Shown in pieces: positions 17,536 to 25,851 of a DNA stretch of 35,583 nucleotides. The notes beneath the pieces were generated by a model. That model saw only the letters and a list, made by a program, of their open reading frames with translations, was not told where the DNA came from and made no database searches. A program made the position numbers and the translations under genes. The stretch covers positions 1-35,583 of the forward strand of contig JAFCEM010000002.1 of NCBI GenBank assembly GCA_017609145.1, written 5' to 3'. The DNA comes from Candidatus Aenigmatarchaeota archaeon (GTDB lineage Archaea; Aenigmatarchaeota; Aenigmatarchaeia; QMZP01). Numbering within the stretch: position 1 is the first letter of the stretch; the number at the start of each line of letters is the position of its first letter.

Positions 17536-17919
17536 ATGAAAAACACCACAGCCAAGGGCGCGAGGTTTGAGCGCGATATCCTGCATTTTCTCAATGGCAA
17601 GGGATTCAGCTGCATGAGGGCACCCTCGTCAGGGAACTGGTTATCACCTGTTGATGTTGTTGCAATAAAAAGAGGGAGCGTGCTTGCAATAGAGTGTAAG
17701 AACCATTCAAAGAAACCAAAACTCAATCAAAAAAGCATGCAGAAGTTCAGGGAATGGTGCGACCGCGCAGGCGCAACCGGGCTTCTCGCATGGCAGGTGC
17801 CTGGCACGGGCTCAGGCGCCAGCTGGAAGTTCCTGCGGCTGGAAGACGCGGAGAACAACAGATACGAGGATGAGAACTGGTTTGATATACAGGTCTTCAT
17901 GAAGGTTTTTTGCGTCTAA
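17536..17919 (+). CDS. hjc: Holliday junction resolvase Hjc
   Basis: A 127-residue archaeal resolvase of the PD-(D/E)xK nuclease fold that cuts four-way junctions in recombination and fork repair. Active-site residues are in order: E12 (KGARFERDIL), the loop RAPSSGNW, D40 (SPVDVVAI), and E53-x-K55 (AIECKN). The length and the C-terminal strand WKFLRLEDAE fit the family. The 3' end overlaps the convergent aminotransferase by 23 bp. An A/T box shared with the divergent HTH gene lies about 25-35 bp upstream. Confidence 0.93.
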   Translation: MKNTTAKGARFERDILHFLNGKGFSCMRAPSSGNWLSPVDVVAIKRGSVLAIECKNHSKKPKLNQKSMQKFREWCDRAGATGLLAWQVPGTGSGASWKFLRLEDAENNRYEDENWFDIQVFMKVFCV

Positions 17920-19084
17920 TTTTTAGCTTCTTCACAGTGTTTTCAATTCTGTCAAGAGCCTTTTCTATCTTGTCATATGATGTTGCATACGAGCATCTTA
18001 TGAACCCTTCACCAAACCTTCCGAACTCAGTTCCCGGAAGCACCGCAACCTTTGCGTTCTTCAGCAGCCACTCAGCAAACAACAGCGATTTCATACCGAA
18101 GCTGCTTATGTTGGGAAATGCATAAAATGCACCCTTCGGCTCGACACAACGAAACCCATCTATCTCATTCAGCCTCTTTACTATAAGCTTTCTCCTTCTG
18201 TCATACTCCTTTCTCATCTTCTCTATACATCCCTGCGGACCCCTCAAAGCATCGAGCCCCGCCAGTTGTGATATTGTCGGGGCGGATATTGTACTGAATA
18301 TGTGAAGCTTGGTCATGGCCTTTATGATTTTTTCTGGTCCGACTGCATAACCGAGCCTGAATCCAGCCATTGCATATGTTTTTGAAAAAGAATGAAGCGT
18401 CATCACATAATCCTCCATACCGTTCAGCGAACCGATTGATATGTGCCTTGTGTTATCATAAACAAACTTCTCATAAGCTTCATCCGATATGACAAGAACC
18501 TCATTTTCGACTGCGAAGTCTGCTATCTCCTCCAACTCCCTCTTTGTCATTACAGTGCCAGTGGGATTGCATGGTGTGTTGATTATCATGGCATTCGTCT
18601 TTTTGGGTACTATTTTCTTTTTTATCTTTTCCACATCCAATCTGAAACCTTCTTTTTCATGGAGCGGTATGCAGATTGACTTGCCGTTCAGGACCTCAAT
18701 GCTTGGTTTGTATGCAAGGAATCCCGGGTCTGTTATCACAACACTCTCACCCGGATCGACCATACACATGAGAGCCAGTAGTATCGCTTCAGTAGAACCG
18801 GATGTAACAATGATGTTCTCGGGTTTTGTTTTGATTTTATTCTCCTTTCTGAGTTTTTTGGTTATTGCTTCTCTAAATTCCTGCCTACCTCCCGGCGGTG
18901 AGTAATGTGTATAGGACTTGTCCAGCCATTTCTTGGCAGAGCGAATTATGTTTTTCGGCGAAACAAAGTCGGGTTCCCCGGGTCCGAGTGAGATGACGTC
19001 TTTGTTCTCCACAGCAATCCTGAGCAGCTTTCCTATGGTCGATTCGGGAAGTTCCTTTTCTCTTTCAGAGATGATGTTTCTCAT
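17897..19084 (-). CDS. PLP-dependent aminotransferase, class I/II
   Basis: A 395-residue fold-type I aminotransferase of the archaeal aspartate/aromatic group. The PLP lysine is K235 in SFSKTYAMAGFRLGY. Also visible are SLGPGEPDF near the start, TSGSTEAILLAL (cofactor phosphate site), NTPCNPTG, and the substrate-carboxylate arginine in FIRCSYA near the C-terminus. The precise amino donor cannot be settled by eye; aspartate, alanine or aromatic acids are all used within the family. It is divergent from acdA with one palindromic A/T box between them. Confidence 0.9.
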   Translation of the reverse strand: MRNIISEREKELPESTIGKLLRIAVENKDVISLGPGEPDFVSPKNIIRSAKKWLDKSYTHYSPPGGRQEFREAITKKLRKENKIKTKPENIIVTSGSTEAILLALMCMVDPGESVVITDPGFLAYKPSIEVLNGKSICIPLHEKEGFRLDVEKIKKKIVPKKTNAMIINTPCNPTGTVMTKRELEEIADFAVENEVLVISDEAYEKFVYDNTRHISIGSLNGMEDYVMTLHSFSKTYAMAGFRLGYAVGPEKIIKAMTKLHIFSTISAPTISQLAGLDALRGPQGCIEKMRKEYDRRRKLIVKRLNEIDGFRCVEPKGAFYAFPNISSFGMKSLLFAEWLLKNAKVAVLPGTEFGRFGEGFIRCSYATSYDKIEKALDRIENTVKKLKIRRKKPS

Positions 19085-19108
19085 ACTGTTTAATATTGTG
19101 GATAGCTC

Positions 19109-19124
19109 AAGATAAATTTAATAT
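19109..19124. promoter_or_regulatory. Shared divergent A/T box between aminotransferase and acdA
   Basis: GATAAATTTAATATC (19111-19125) is nearly palindromic. It lies about 27-37 bp from the aminotransferase start on the minus strand and about 22-33 bp from the acdA ATG at 19144 on the plus strand, so a single element probably drives both genes. Confidence 0.5.
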
Positions 19125-19143
19125 CTGGAATCAATATATTATC

Positions 19144-20523
19144 ATGGATACGAAAACGAAAATGGACCGCTTTTTTGAACCCCGAAGCGTTGCCGTAATC
19201 GGTGCATCGAGGCACCCCAAAAAAATAGGGCATGTAATATTCAGGAATTTTCTTGAAGGTAAATACAATGGCAGGCTCTTCCCAATCAATCCCAACGCGG
19301 AAACCCTTTTTGGAATCGAATGCCATGCCAGCGTTCTTGATGTTAAAGAAGCTGTTGATATGGCCGTGATAACAGTACCGTCAGAGTTCGTTCCCGAAAC
19401 ACTTGAAGAATGTGGAAAAAAGAATGTGCCTGCTGTTATAATAATATCGAGTGGTTTCAGGGAGATAGGTAAGATCGCGCTTGAGAACAAGCTGAAGGCC
19501 ATAGCAAAGAAGTACGGGCTCAGGGTCATTGGCACGAACTGTATTGGCGTCTACGACCCATACTCCGGTGTTGATACGTTCTTCCTCCCACCCTACAAAC
19601 TTGAAAGACCGGACAAAGGCAGCATAGCATTTATATCACAGTCCGGTGCGCTCGGTTCCGTGGTGCTCGATTGGATGTCGATGAAGGACTACACCATATC
19701 AAAGTTCATATCCTATGGCAATGCAACCGACGTTGACGAGTCGGACCTCATGGAATACCTTGTCACTGATGACAAAACCAGGGTCATATGCGCCTACTTT
19801 GAAGGCGTCAATAATGGGAGGAAGCTGTTCAACATAGCGAGCAGGCACTCGAAAACAAAACCAATCATTGCGATAAAGGGTGGGGTTACCTCAGAGGGTA
19901 TAAGTGCCGTGTCCTCGCATACGGGCTCCCTTGCTGGAGAGAGTGATATATACTCTGCAGCGTTCAGGCAGTCGGGTATAATAGAGGCCAAGACACTGGA
20001 GCAGGTCTTTGATTTTGCAAGGGTACTTTCAACCCAACCAGCGCCAAAAGGCAATAAGGTACAAATAATAACTAATGGGGGCGGCTTTGGAATCCTGACG
20101 ACCGATTGGATTGTAAAGAACCAGCTAAAGCTTGCGAGAATGACAAAAAAGAACAGGGATGTTGTCAGAAAAGCATGCCCTTCCTATGCCTCTATCAAGA
20201 ATCCAATTGACCTCACAGGAGATGCCACTGTTGACAGGTATGCTGTTGCCATACAGGCAGCGCTCGATGACCCGAATGTCGATATGATAGCGCTGATAAC
20301 ATTATTTCAGATACCCACACTTACCGCGGAGATAGTTGATGTCATTTCCGAGGCAGCAAGAAAATCCAAAAAACCCATTGTGGTTATAGCCGCAGGCGGC
20401 AGGTTCACCGAGGTGTTGAAGAAATCCTTGGAGGGCAACGGTGTTCCATGCTTCTCATATCCGGAGAAGGCTGCGGAAGCGCTGCGTGCCTTGTATGAAT
20501 ATGGGAGAGCTGCTGGAAAATGA
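19144..20523 (+). CDS. acdA: ADP-forming acetate/acyl-CoA synthetase, alpha subunit
   Basis: About 460 residues from the ATG at 19144; a longer frame from 19096 would run through the A/T box and is unlikely. The enzyme converts acyl-CoA, ADP and phosphate to acid, CoA and ATP. The CoA-binding Rossmann domain opens with PRSVAVIGASRHPKKIG. IAFISQSGALG and the phospho-histidine loop SSHTGSLAGE follow, with NGGGFGILTTD in the last domain. The ATP-grasp beta subunit is absent from this protein and from the window. The stop overlaps the aldehyde dehydrogenase start (ATGA), implying coupled translation. Confidence 0.92.
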   Translation: MDTKTKMDRFFEPRSVAVIGASRHPKKIGHVIFRNFLEGKYNGRLFPINPNAETLFGIECHASVLDVKEAVDMAVITVPSEFVPETLEECGKKNVPAVIIISSGFREIGKIALENKLKAIAKKYGLRVIGTNCIGVYDPYSGVDTFFLPPYKLERPDKGSIAFISQSGALGSVVLDWMSMKDYTISKFISYGNATDVDESDLMEYLVTDDKTRVICAYFEGVNNGRKLFNIASRHSKTKPIIAIKGGVTSEGISAVSSHTGSLAGESDIYSAAFRQSGIIEAKTLEQVFDFARVLSTQPAPKGNKVQIITNGGGFGILTTDWIVKNQLKLARMTKKNRDVVRKACPSYASIKNPIDLTGDATVDRYAVAIQAALDDPNVDMIALITLFQIPTLTAEIVDVISEAARKSKKPIVVIAAGGRFTEVLKKSLEGNGVPCFSYPEKAAEALRALYEYGRAAGK

Positions 20524-21986
20524 AGACCCACAAAATCCTAATAGACGGGAAATGGAGGAGCTCGTGTTCGGGGAAGACTTTTGAGAGCCTGAACCCCGCA
20601 ACAGAGAAGCCCATAGGAAGATTCCAGTCGGGAAACGTGGATGATGTGGAAAAGGCCGTGCAGGCCGCAAAGAAGGCATACGAAAAATGGAGAAAGGTGC
20701 CAGCGCCCAAGCGCGGGCTCATATTATTGCGCGCTGCCCAGCTTCTGAGGAAGAACAAGGAATCACTAGCGCGGCTCGTTACACAAGAAATGGGAAAGGT
20801 CCTTCCGGAGGCGCGCGGCGACGTCCAGGAAGCCATAGATATGGCAGAATACATGGCTGGTGAAGGCAGGCGCCTCTTCGGCCACACAACAACCTCGGAG
20901 CTTCCTGAAAAGTTCTCAATGACAATAAAGTCACCTGTCGGTGTTTACGGACTCATAACACCATGGAATTTTCCAATAGCCATACCCGCTTGGAAGATAT
21001 TTCCGTGCCTCATCTGCGGTAACAGTTTTGTGTTCAAACCCGCCTCTGATGCACCGTTATGTGCAATCAGATTCATACAAATACTGGAAAAGGCCGGGAT
21101 TCCTAGGGGTGTGATGAATCTGGTTACGGGTCCGGGAAGCGATGTTGGCGCGCCTATTAACAAACATGAAGACATAAGAGGGATTTCCTTCACAGGTTCG
21201 AGGGATGTGGGTGAATCAATAATAAAGGACTCGGGTGTAAAAAGGGTCGGTCTTGAGCTCGGTGGAAAGAACGGAATAATAGTGATGGATGATGCTGATC
21301 TCAGGCTCGCTTTGGATGGTGTTATATGGGGCGGCTATGGTACAACAGGACAGAGATGCACCGCAGCCTCACGAGTCATAGTGCACGAAAAAATAAGGAA
21401 GAAATTTGAACGCATGCTCGTGAGTAGGATAAGAAAACTCAGGCTTGGCAACGGTCTGATGAAAACAACCGATGTTGGCCCGCTGATAAACAGGGATGCA
21501 GTCGACAAGACACACCAGTATACTGTAATAGGAAAGGATGAAGGAGCAAAGCTTCTCTGTGGCGGCAGGGCAACAAAACGAAAGGGATTCTTCTATGAGC
21601 CCACACTCTTTACTGATACCAGTCCTAAGATGCGCATAGCGCAGGAGGAGATATTCGGCCCAATTGTTTGTATAATACCGGTCAGGAATCTTGACCAGGC
21701 AATAGATACTATGAACAGCATAACCTACGGCCTGAGTTCTTCCATCTACACTAACGATATAAAGAATGCATTCACTGCGATTGAGAACATAGAAGCAGGC
21801 CTGGTATATGTAAACTCAAGCACAATAGGCTCTGAAGTGCACCTGCCGTTTGGGGGTGTAAAGAAGACCGGAAACGGTACAAGGGAGGCTGGTATAGAGG
21901 GCATAAACGAGTTTTCCGAGACTAAGGTGGTTTATGTTGATTATTCGGGAAAGCTGCAGAAAGCGCAGATTGATGTAGAGGATTGA
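20520..21986 (+). CDS. NAD(P)-dependent aldehyde dehydrogenase
   Basis: A 488-residue non-acylating ALDH-superfamily enzyme that oxidises an aldehyde to the acid. The fold markers are GLITPWNFPIAIPAWK, SFTGSRDVGE, the catalytic glutamate in LELGGKN, the catalytic cysteine C280 in GQRCTAASR, and EEIFGPIVCIIPV. It resembles succinate-semialdehyde or broad-range ALDHs, but substrate cannot be assigned by eye. It overlaps acdA by 4 bp and is followed with no gap by nnrD. The pairing suggests shared handling of aldehyde or organic-acid intermediates. Confidence 0.93.
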   Translation: MKTHKILIDGKWRSSCSGKTFESLNPATEKPIGRFQSGNVDDVEKAVQAAKKAYEKWRKVPAPKRGLILLRAAQLLRKNKESLARLVTQEMGKVLPEARGDVQEAIDMAEYMAGEGRRLFGHTTTSELPEKFSMTIKSPVGVYGLITPWNFPIAIPAWKIFPCLICGNSFVFKPASDAPLCAIRFIQILEKAGIPRGVMNLVTGPGSDVGAPINKHEDIRGISFTGSRDVGESIIKDSGVKRVGLELGGKNGIIVMDDADLRLALDGVIWGGYGTTGQRCTAASRVIVHEKIRKKFERMLVSRIRKLRLGNGLMKTTDVGPLINRDAVDKTHQYTVIGKDEGAKLLCGGRATKRKGFFYEPTLFTDTSPKMRIAQEEIFGPIVCIIPVRNLDQAIDTMNSITYGLSSSIYTNDIKNAFTAIENIEAGLVYVNSSTIGSEVHLPFGGVKKTGNGTREAGIEGINEFSETKVVYVDYSGKLQKAQIDVED

Positions 21987-22829
21987 ATGAAAAGCGTGAC
22001 AAAGACCATGGTAAAGAGGTTGTTTCCGAAGAGGAAGCCGTGGAGCTACAAAGGTAGGTTTGGCAAGCTTCTCGTTGTGGGTGGTAGCCTGAGATATTCC
22101 GGCTCGCCAGCATTCGTTGCACTGGCTGCTATAAGGACCGGTACCGATCTCACACTCATTGCTGCGCCGCGCAGGGCTGCTGACATAGTTGCACGCTTCC
22201 AGCCGGATCTGATAACAGAGCCACTAAAAGGCGACTATATTAACCCGATTCATGTAGGTCACGTTTTGGAACTCGCTGAATGGGCCGATGCCCTTGTGAT
22301 AGGCGGAGGGCTTGACAGGAATCCAAAGACATATGATGCTGTCCGCAGCATAATAAAAGATATCAAAAAAATGGACAAGCCGTGTGTCATTGATGCAGAG
22401 GCTCTCCGTGCGGTTGCTGGTTATGAAAAGCTGATGAGAAGCAATTTTGTGCTGATGCCACACGGGGATGAGTTCCATGCGCTTACTGGTAAAAAACCAG
22501 ACACTGGCATAAAACAGCGCAGCAATCTGGTCGCTTCTTCCGCAAAGAAGCTTAGATGCACGATTCTGCTCAAGGGTCGTGTTGATGTGATATCAGACGG
22601 TAGGGATACCCATCTGAACAAAACAGGTAACCCCTACATGACAAAAGGCGGCACGGGGGATACACTCGCAGGTATTTGCGGTGCATTGCTCGCGCAGGGG
22701 AACAATACAATCAATGCTGCATGCGCTGCTGCGTGGATTAACGGTGCTGCGGGTGATATGGCAGTTCGTGTGATTGGTAAGGGGTTTTTCGTATCCGAAA
22801 TGCTTGATTTCATACCAAAAGTGATTTGA
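21987..22829 (+). CDS. nnrD: ADP/ATP-dependent (S)-NAD(P)H-hydrate dehydratase
   Basis: A 280-residue ribokinase-fold repair enzyme that dehydrates damaged NAD(P)HX. It opens with YKGRFGKLLVVGGSLRYSGSP, and has DALVIGGGLDRNP, MPHGDEFHALTG and the nucleotide/anion loop MTKGGTGDTLAGICGAL near residue 220. Many archaea fuse it to the NnrE epimerase; here only the dehydratase part exists and no epimerase is in the window. The ATG directly follows the aldehyde dehydrogenase stop (TGAATG), and its own stop overlaps the next start by one base, so the four genes 19144-24139 form one operon. Confidence 0.92.
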   Translation: MKSVTKTMVKRLFPKRKPWSYKGRFGKLLVVGGSLRYSGSPAFVALAAIRTGTDLTLIAAPRRAADIVARFQPDLITEPLKGDYINPIHVGHVLELAEWADALVIGGGLDRNPKTYDAVRSIIKDIKKMDKPCVIDAEALRAVAGYEKLMRSNFVLMPHGDEFHALTGKKPDTGIKQRSNLVASSAKKLRCTILLKGRVDVISDGRDTHLNKTGNPYMTKGGTGDTLAGICGALLAQGNNTINAACAAAWINGAAGDMAVRVIGKGFFVSEMLDFIPKVI

Positions 22830-24139
22830 TGAGCACCAAAAAAGTGATTATTCTCGGCGCAGCCGGAAGGGATTTCCATAACTTTAATACACTTTTTCGC
22901 AAAAACTCCGCATACAATGTCATATGCTTTACAGCTGCACAAATACCCAATATATCCGGAAGAAGATACCCCCCAGAGCTTGCGGGAAAGCAATACCCAA
23001 AAGGCATACCAATATATCCAGAAGAAGACCTACCAAGACTTATAAGGAAATACAAAACCGATATTGTTATACTCTCTTACAGTGATTTATCTTATGCCAA
23101 TAGCATGCATAAAGTTTCGCTGGTAAATTCTTATGGTGCAGATTTCTGTTTCCTTGACCCGAAGAAAACTATGCTGAAATCAAAGAGGCCTGTAATAGCT
23201 GTGACAGCTGTAAGAACAGGATGCGGCAAGAGCCAGGCAACACAGAGGATATGCAGCATACTAAAGAAAAAAGGTAAAAAGGTTGTTGTTGTCAGGCATC
23301 CTATGCCTTATGGTAACCTGAAAAAACAGGCATGCCAGAGATTTGCAAGCATAGCAGACCTGAAGAAGCACAATTGCACAATAGAAGAAATGGAGGAATA
23401 CATACCCCACATAGAAATGGGAACAGTTGTTTACGCAGGTGTTGATTACGAGATGATTTTAAGAGAAGCTGAAAAGGAATCAGATATAATAGTCTTTGAT
23501 GGTGGCAACAATGACTGTCCGTTCTTCTTTCCGGACCTCTGGCTCGTCCTGCTGGACCCTCTCAGGCCCGGGCACGAGATATCCTATTATCCCGGAGAAA
23601 TTAACCTTCGCATGGCTGACATAGCAATAATAAACAAGATAAGAGTAGCCAAACCGGAGAACATACAAAAAGTCCATTCCAACATAAAAGAGTACAACCC
23701 GAAAGCAAGGATTATCGAAACAGAGTCGGCAATCGTGGTTGACAACCCCGCATTGATAAGGAAGAAGAAAGTGTTGGTAATAGAGGACGGACCGACTTTA
23801 ACACACGGAGAGATGAATTATGGCGCAGGTGTGATAGCGGCCAGAAGATTCAGCGCAATACCAATTGACCCGAGGAAGCATGCGGTCGGCTCATTGAGAA
23901 AACTCTACAGTAAATATACTAAACTCGGCCCGCTTCTTCCGGCTATGGGATATTCAAAAAGACAAATACTGGAGCTTGAAAAAACCATAAACAGGACACC
24001 ATGTGATGCCGTAATATGCGCAACGCCAATTGACCTCAGGAAATTTATGAGTATAAAAAAGCCCCTCGTAAAGGTTTCTTACATGCTTAAGGAGAGAGGA
24101 AAAATAAAGCTTGACTATATACTGAAAAGGTTCATGTAA
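22829..24139 (+). CDS. Cyclic 2,3-diphosphoglycerate synthetase family protein (COG2403-type P-loop)
   Basis: A 436-residue protein beginning STKKVIILGAAGRDFHNFN, a nucleotide-binding loop typical of this family. The middle holds a P-loop, TAVRTGCGKSQ (about 127-137), and later VFDGGNNDCPFFFPD and EDGPTLTHGEMNYGAG. The characterised member (Methanothermus fervidus CpgS) makes the cyclic phosphoglycerate thermoprotectant. However, many archaeal homologues have no shown activity and are annotated as predicted GTPases, so the exact reaction is uncertain. A TTG at 22826 precedes the ATG; the TGATG overlap with nnrD makes 22829 the natural start. Confidence 0.82.
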   Translation: MSTKKVIILGAAGRDFHNFNTLFRKNSAYNVICFTAAQIPNISGRRYPPELAGKQYPKGIPIYPEEDLPRLIRKYKTDIVILSYSDLSYANSMHKVSLVNSYGADFCFLDPKKTMLKSKRPVIAVTAVRTGCGKSQATQRICSILKKKGKKVVVVRHPMPYGNLKKQACQRFASIADLKKHNCTIEEMEEYIPHIEMGTVVYAGVDYEMILREAEKESDIIVFDGGNNDCPFFFPDLWLVLLDPLRPGHEISYYPGEINLRMADIAIINKIRVAKPENIQKVHSNIKEYNPKARIIETESAIVVDNPALIRKKKVLVIEDGPTLTHGEMNYGAGVIAARRFSAIPIDPRKHAVGSLRKLYSKYTKLGPLLPAMGYSKRQILELEKTINRTPCDAVICATPIDLRKFMSIKKPLVKVSYMLKERGKIKLDYILKRFM

Positions 24140-24179
24140 AATAGTTACTGATTTATTTGGTCCTTTACAATAATGATAT

Positions 24180-24896
24180 ATGACATGGATTAACGATGTA
24201 ATGAAAAGAACATTTCACTACAAACCCCCGGTGCTTGGGGGAAGATCGGAAAAGCTCGGCAAAGTGAGCTTTGATGACCTTGTCTTTGTTCCTGCACAGT
24301 TGCACAGAAGACCAGTTGATTATTTCAGGGAAAACATAAACACCAAAACCGTAATAGGAAAGAAAAGCAAGAAGCCGCTTGTTTTGAATATGCCAATATT
24401 TGTGGCTGCCATGAGTTTCGGGGCTCTCAGTAAAGAGGCAAAGATTGCGCTTGCAAAGGCCAGCTCCTCTGTCGGTACGGCTACAAACACTGGTGAAGGC
24501 GGCATGCTTCGAGAGGAACGCAATAACGCAAAGCTGCTCATAGCCCAGTACTCAACAGGAAGATTTGGTGTTGACAAAAAATATATACAGAATGCTGATG
24601 CTATTGAAATTAAGATAGGCCAGGGCGCAAAGCCCGGCCAAGGCGGACTGTTACCAAAAGAAAAGGTCACAGCAGATATAATGAAAGCAAGGAATGTTAA
24701 GGAACCAAAGGATCTTCATTCTCCGTGCGCGCACCCGGACATACATACCATAAACGATCTCAGAAAAAAGGTTTCGTGGCTGAAAAAATTGTCTGGAGGA
24801 AAGCCAATAATAATAAAGCTGGGTGCCGGTAATGTTGAAAAGGACGTGGCTGCTGCCCTAAAGGCAGGTCCGGATGCAATAGCCTTGGAGAGATAA
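24180..24896 (+). CDS. Glutamate synthase FMN-binding domain, N-terminal part (broken gene)
   Basis: A 238-residue N-terminal half of the FMN/glutamate-synthase central domain: PIFVAAMSFGALSKEAK, GTATNTGEGG, AQYSTGRFGV and IKIGQGAKPGQGG all match. It ends abruptly at PDAIALER followed by TAA. In intact homologues the glycine-rich FMN phosphate loop (GGTGA-type) comes at exactly this point, but it is missing here. The remainder of the domain continues in another frame from 24896. The reading is a deletion plus frameshift, or a split gene. An ATTTATT box (24151-24157) lies about 25 bp upstream. Activity without the second half is unlikely. Confidence 0.8.
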   Translation: MTWINDVMKRTFHYKPPVLGGRSEKLGKVSFDDLVFVPAQLHRRPVDYFRENINTKTVIGKKSKKPLVLNMPIFVAAMSFGALSKEAKIALAKASSSVGTATNTGEGGMLREERNNAKLLIAQYSTGRFGVDKKYIQNADAIEIKIGQGAKPGQGGLLPKEKVTADIMKARNVKEPKDLHSPCAHPDIHTINDLRKKVSWLKKLSGGKPIIIKLGAGNVEKDVAAALKAGPDAIALER

Positions 24897-25336
24897 TGCT
24901 GAATGACTTTGGCATTCCCACACTATCTGCCATAGTCAGGGCGAGAAAAACACTCGACAAACTCGGTGCAAAACAGGAGTTGCTTGTGGGCGGCGGTCTC
25001 AACAAAGGCAGTGATATCGCCAAGGCCCTTGCATTGGGTGCTGATGCCGTGTTCATGGGCTTTGCCCTGCTTGTTGCAATGGGGTGCATGTATTGCAGAC
25101 AGTGCTTCAGGGGAACCTGCCCCAAGGGCATAACAACACAGACACCAAGGCTCAGGAAGAATCTTCATATCAACAAGGCAGCAAAATCCATAAGTAATTT
25201 TCTGAACTGTTGCAACGAAGAGGTAAAAATGGCAGCGGCGGCAACAGGAAAATGTGATGTCCATAAACTTGATAGACATGACCTGAGAGCAAAGAATATA
25301 AACACATCAAAGATAACGGGCGTTGAGCTTGTATAA
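24896..25336 (+). CDS. Glutamate synthase FMN/Fe-S domain, C-terminal part (broken gene)
   Basis: A 146-residue continuation of the same enzyme: MLNDFGIPTLSAIVRARKTL, the FMN-binding VGGGLNKGSDIAKALALGAD, and the 3Fe-4S cysteine cluster CMYCRQCFRGTCPKGI. Its ATG overlaps the TAA of the first part (TAATG), a shape that also allows translational coupling, so two cooperating polypeptides cannot be excluded. The glycine-rich loop absent at the junction argues for a lesion or assembly error. The stop abuts the stop of the convergent pilin-like gene with no gap. Confidence 0.8.
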   Translation: MLNDFGIPTLSAIVRARKTLDKLGAKQELLVGGGLNKGSDIAKALALGADAVFMGFALLVAMGCMYCRQCFRGTCPKGITTQTPRLRKNLHINKAAKSISNFLNCCNEEVKMAAAATGKCDVHKLDRHDLRAKNINTSKITGVELV

Positions 25337-25822
25337 TCACCAGACCCATATATTGATAACCAGGACTGCCGACCCTTGATCTGAAAGCGCGAACCTCTTG
25401 ACATGAGCCACTGTCGCAGAGCCCGGCATGGCTGCGTCTTCACAATTTAGAAGAGTTTCGCTGCCTTTCATTATATTTATTTTTACCGTTCTTTTACTGA
25501 AGTCTCCAGTAAAATCAAGTTTGCTGAGAACGTCATCAAAATCACTTTCGCAGTAATTATTTAGATGCTCTATCTTTGCCTCACTGAGCACGGGCCATTT
25601 AGATGCCAGACCAAGCACAATAGGGACATCACCATCCCACGTGCCCGTGTTTTTAAGCAAAAGTTCTGATATCTGTATTGCTTTTGAATACAAAGAGTTT
25701 GAATAAAAAGCAAAACTGAAGCCTGAGGCAGTCGCACTGAGGTAATTTATGCTATAGAAGATTATGCTGAAAAAAAGTATGGTTGCCAGCAGAAATTCAA
25801 ATATCATCTGCCCCTTTTTCAT
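25337..25822 (-). CDS. Type IV pilin-like protein with class III signal peptide
   Basis: A 161-residue small protein starting MKKGQMIFEFLLATILFFSI. KKG before Q, glutamate five residues into the mature chain (QMIFE), and a following hydrophobic helix match archaeal class III signal peptides cut by a prepilin peptidase after the glycine. The remaining 130 residues (two cysteines, ISELLLKNTGTWDGD) are unlike anything I recognise. It is probably a minor pilin or a pilin-processed surface protein. It is divergent from the lipoprotein row across 29 bp. Confidence 0.7.
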   Translation of the reverse strand: MKKGQMIFEFLLATILFFSIIFYSINYLSATASGFSFAFYSNSLYSKAIQISELLLKNTGTWDGDVPIVLGLASKWPVLSEAKIEHLNNYCESDFDDVLSKLDFTGDFSKRTVKINIMKGSETLLNCEDAAMPGSATVAHVKRFALSDQGSAVLVINIWVW

Positions 25823-25851
25823 ATTAATATATTGATTAGCAATTATTTAAT
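25823..25851. promoter_or_regulatory. Compact divergent promoter, pilin-like / lipoprotein 1
   Basis: The whole gap is 29 bp. ATTAATATATTG (from 25822) fits a TATA box for the plus-strand lipoprotein. TTAAATAATTGC (minus strand, 25839-25850) fits one for the pilin-like gene. Each box lies inside the other gene's leader, so the two transcripts probably interfere or are co-regulated. Confidence 0.4.

Noticed and set aside
17881..17919. QVFMKVF near the Hjc C-terminus as a PCNA-binding peptide
   Set aside because: It matches QxxMxxF loosely but lies in what should be the closing beta-strand of the nuclease fold, so chance is more likely.
20405..20887. 160-residue minus-strand frame
   Set aside because: Antisense to the acdA/ALDH junction, with no family resemblance.
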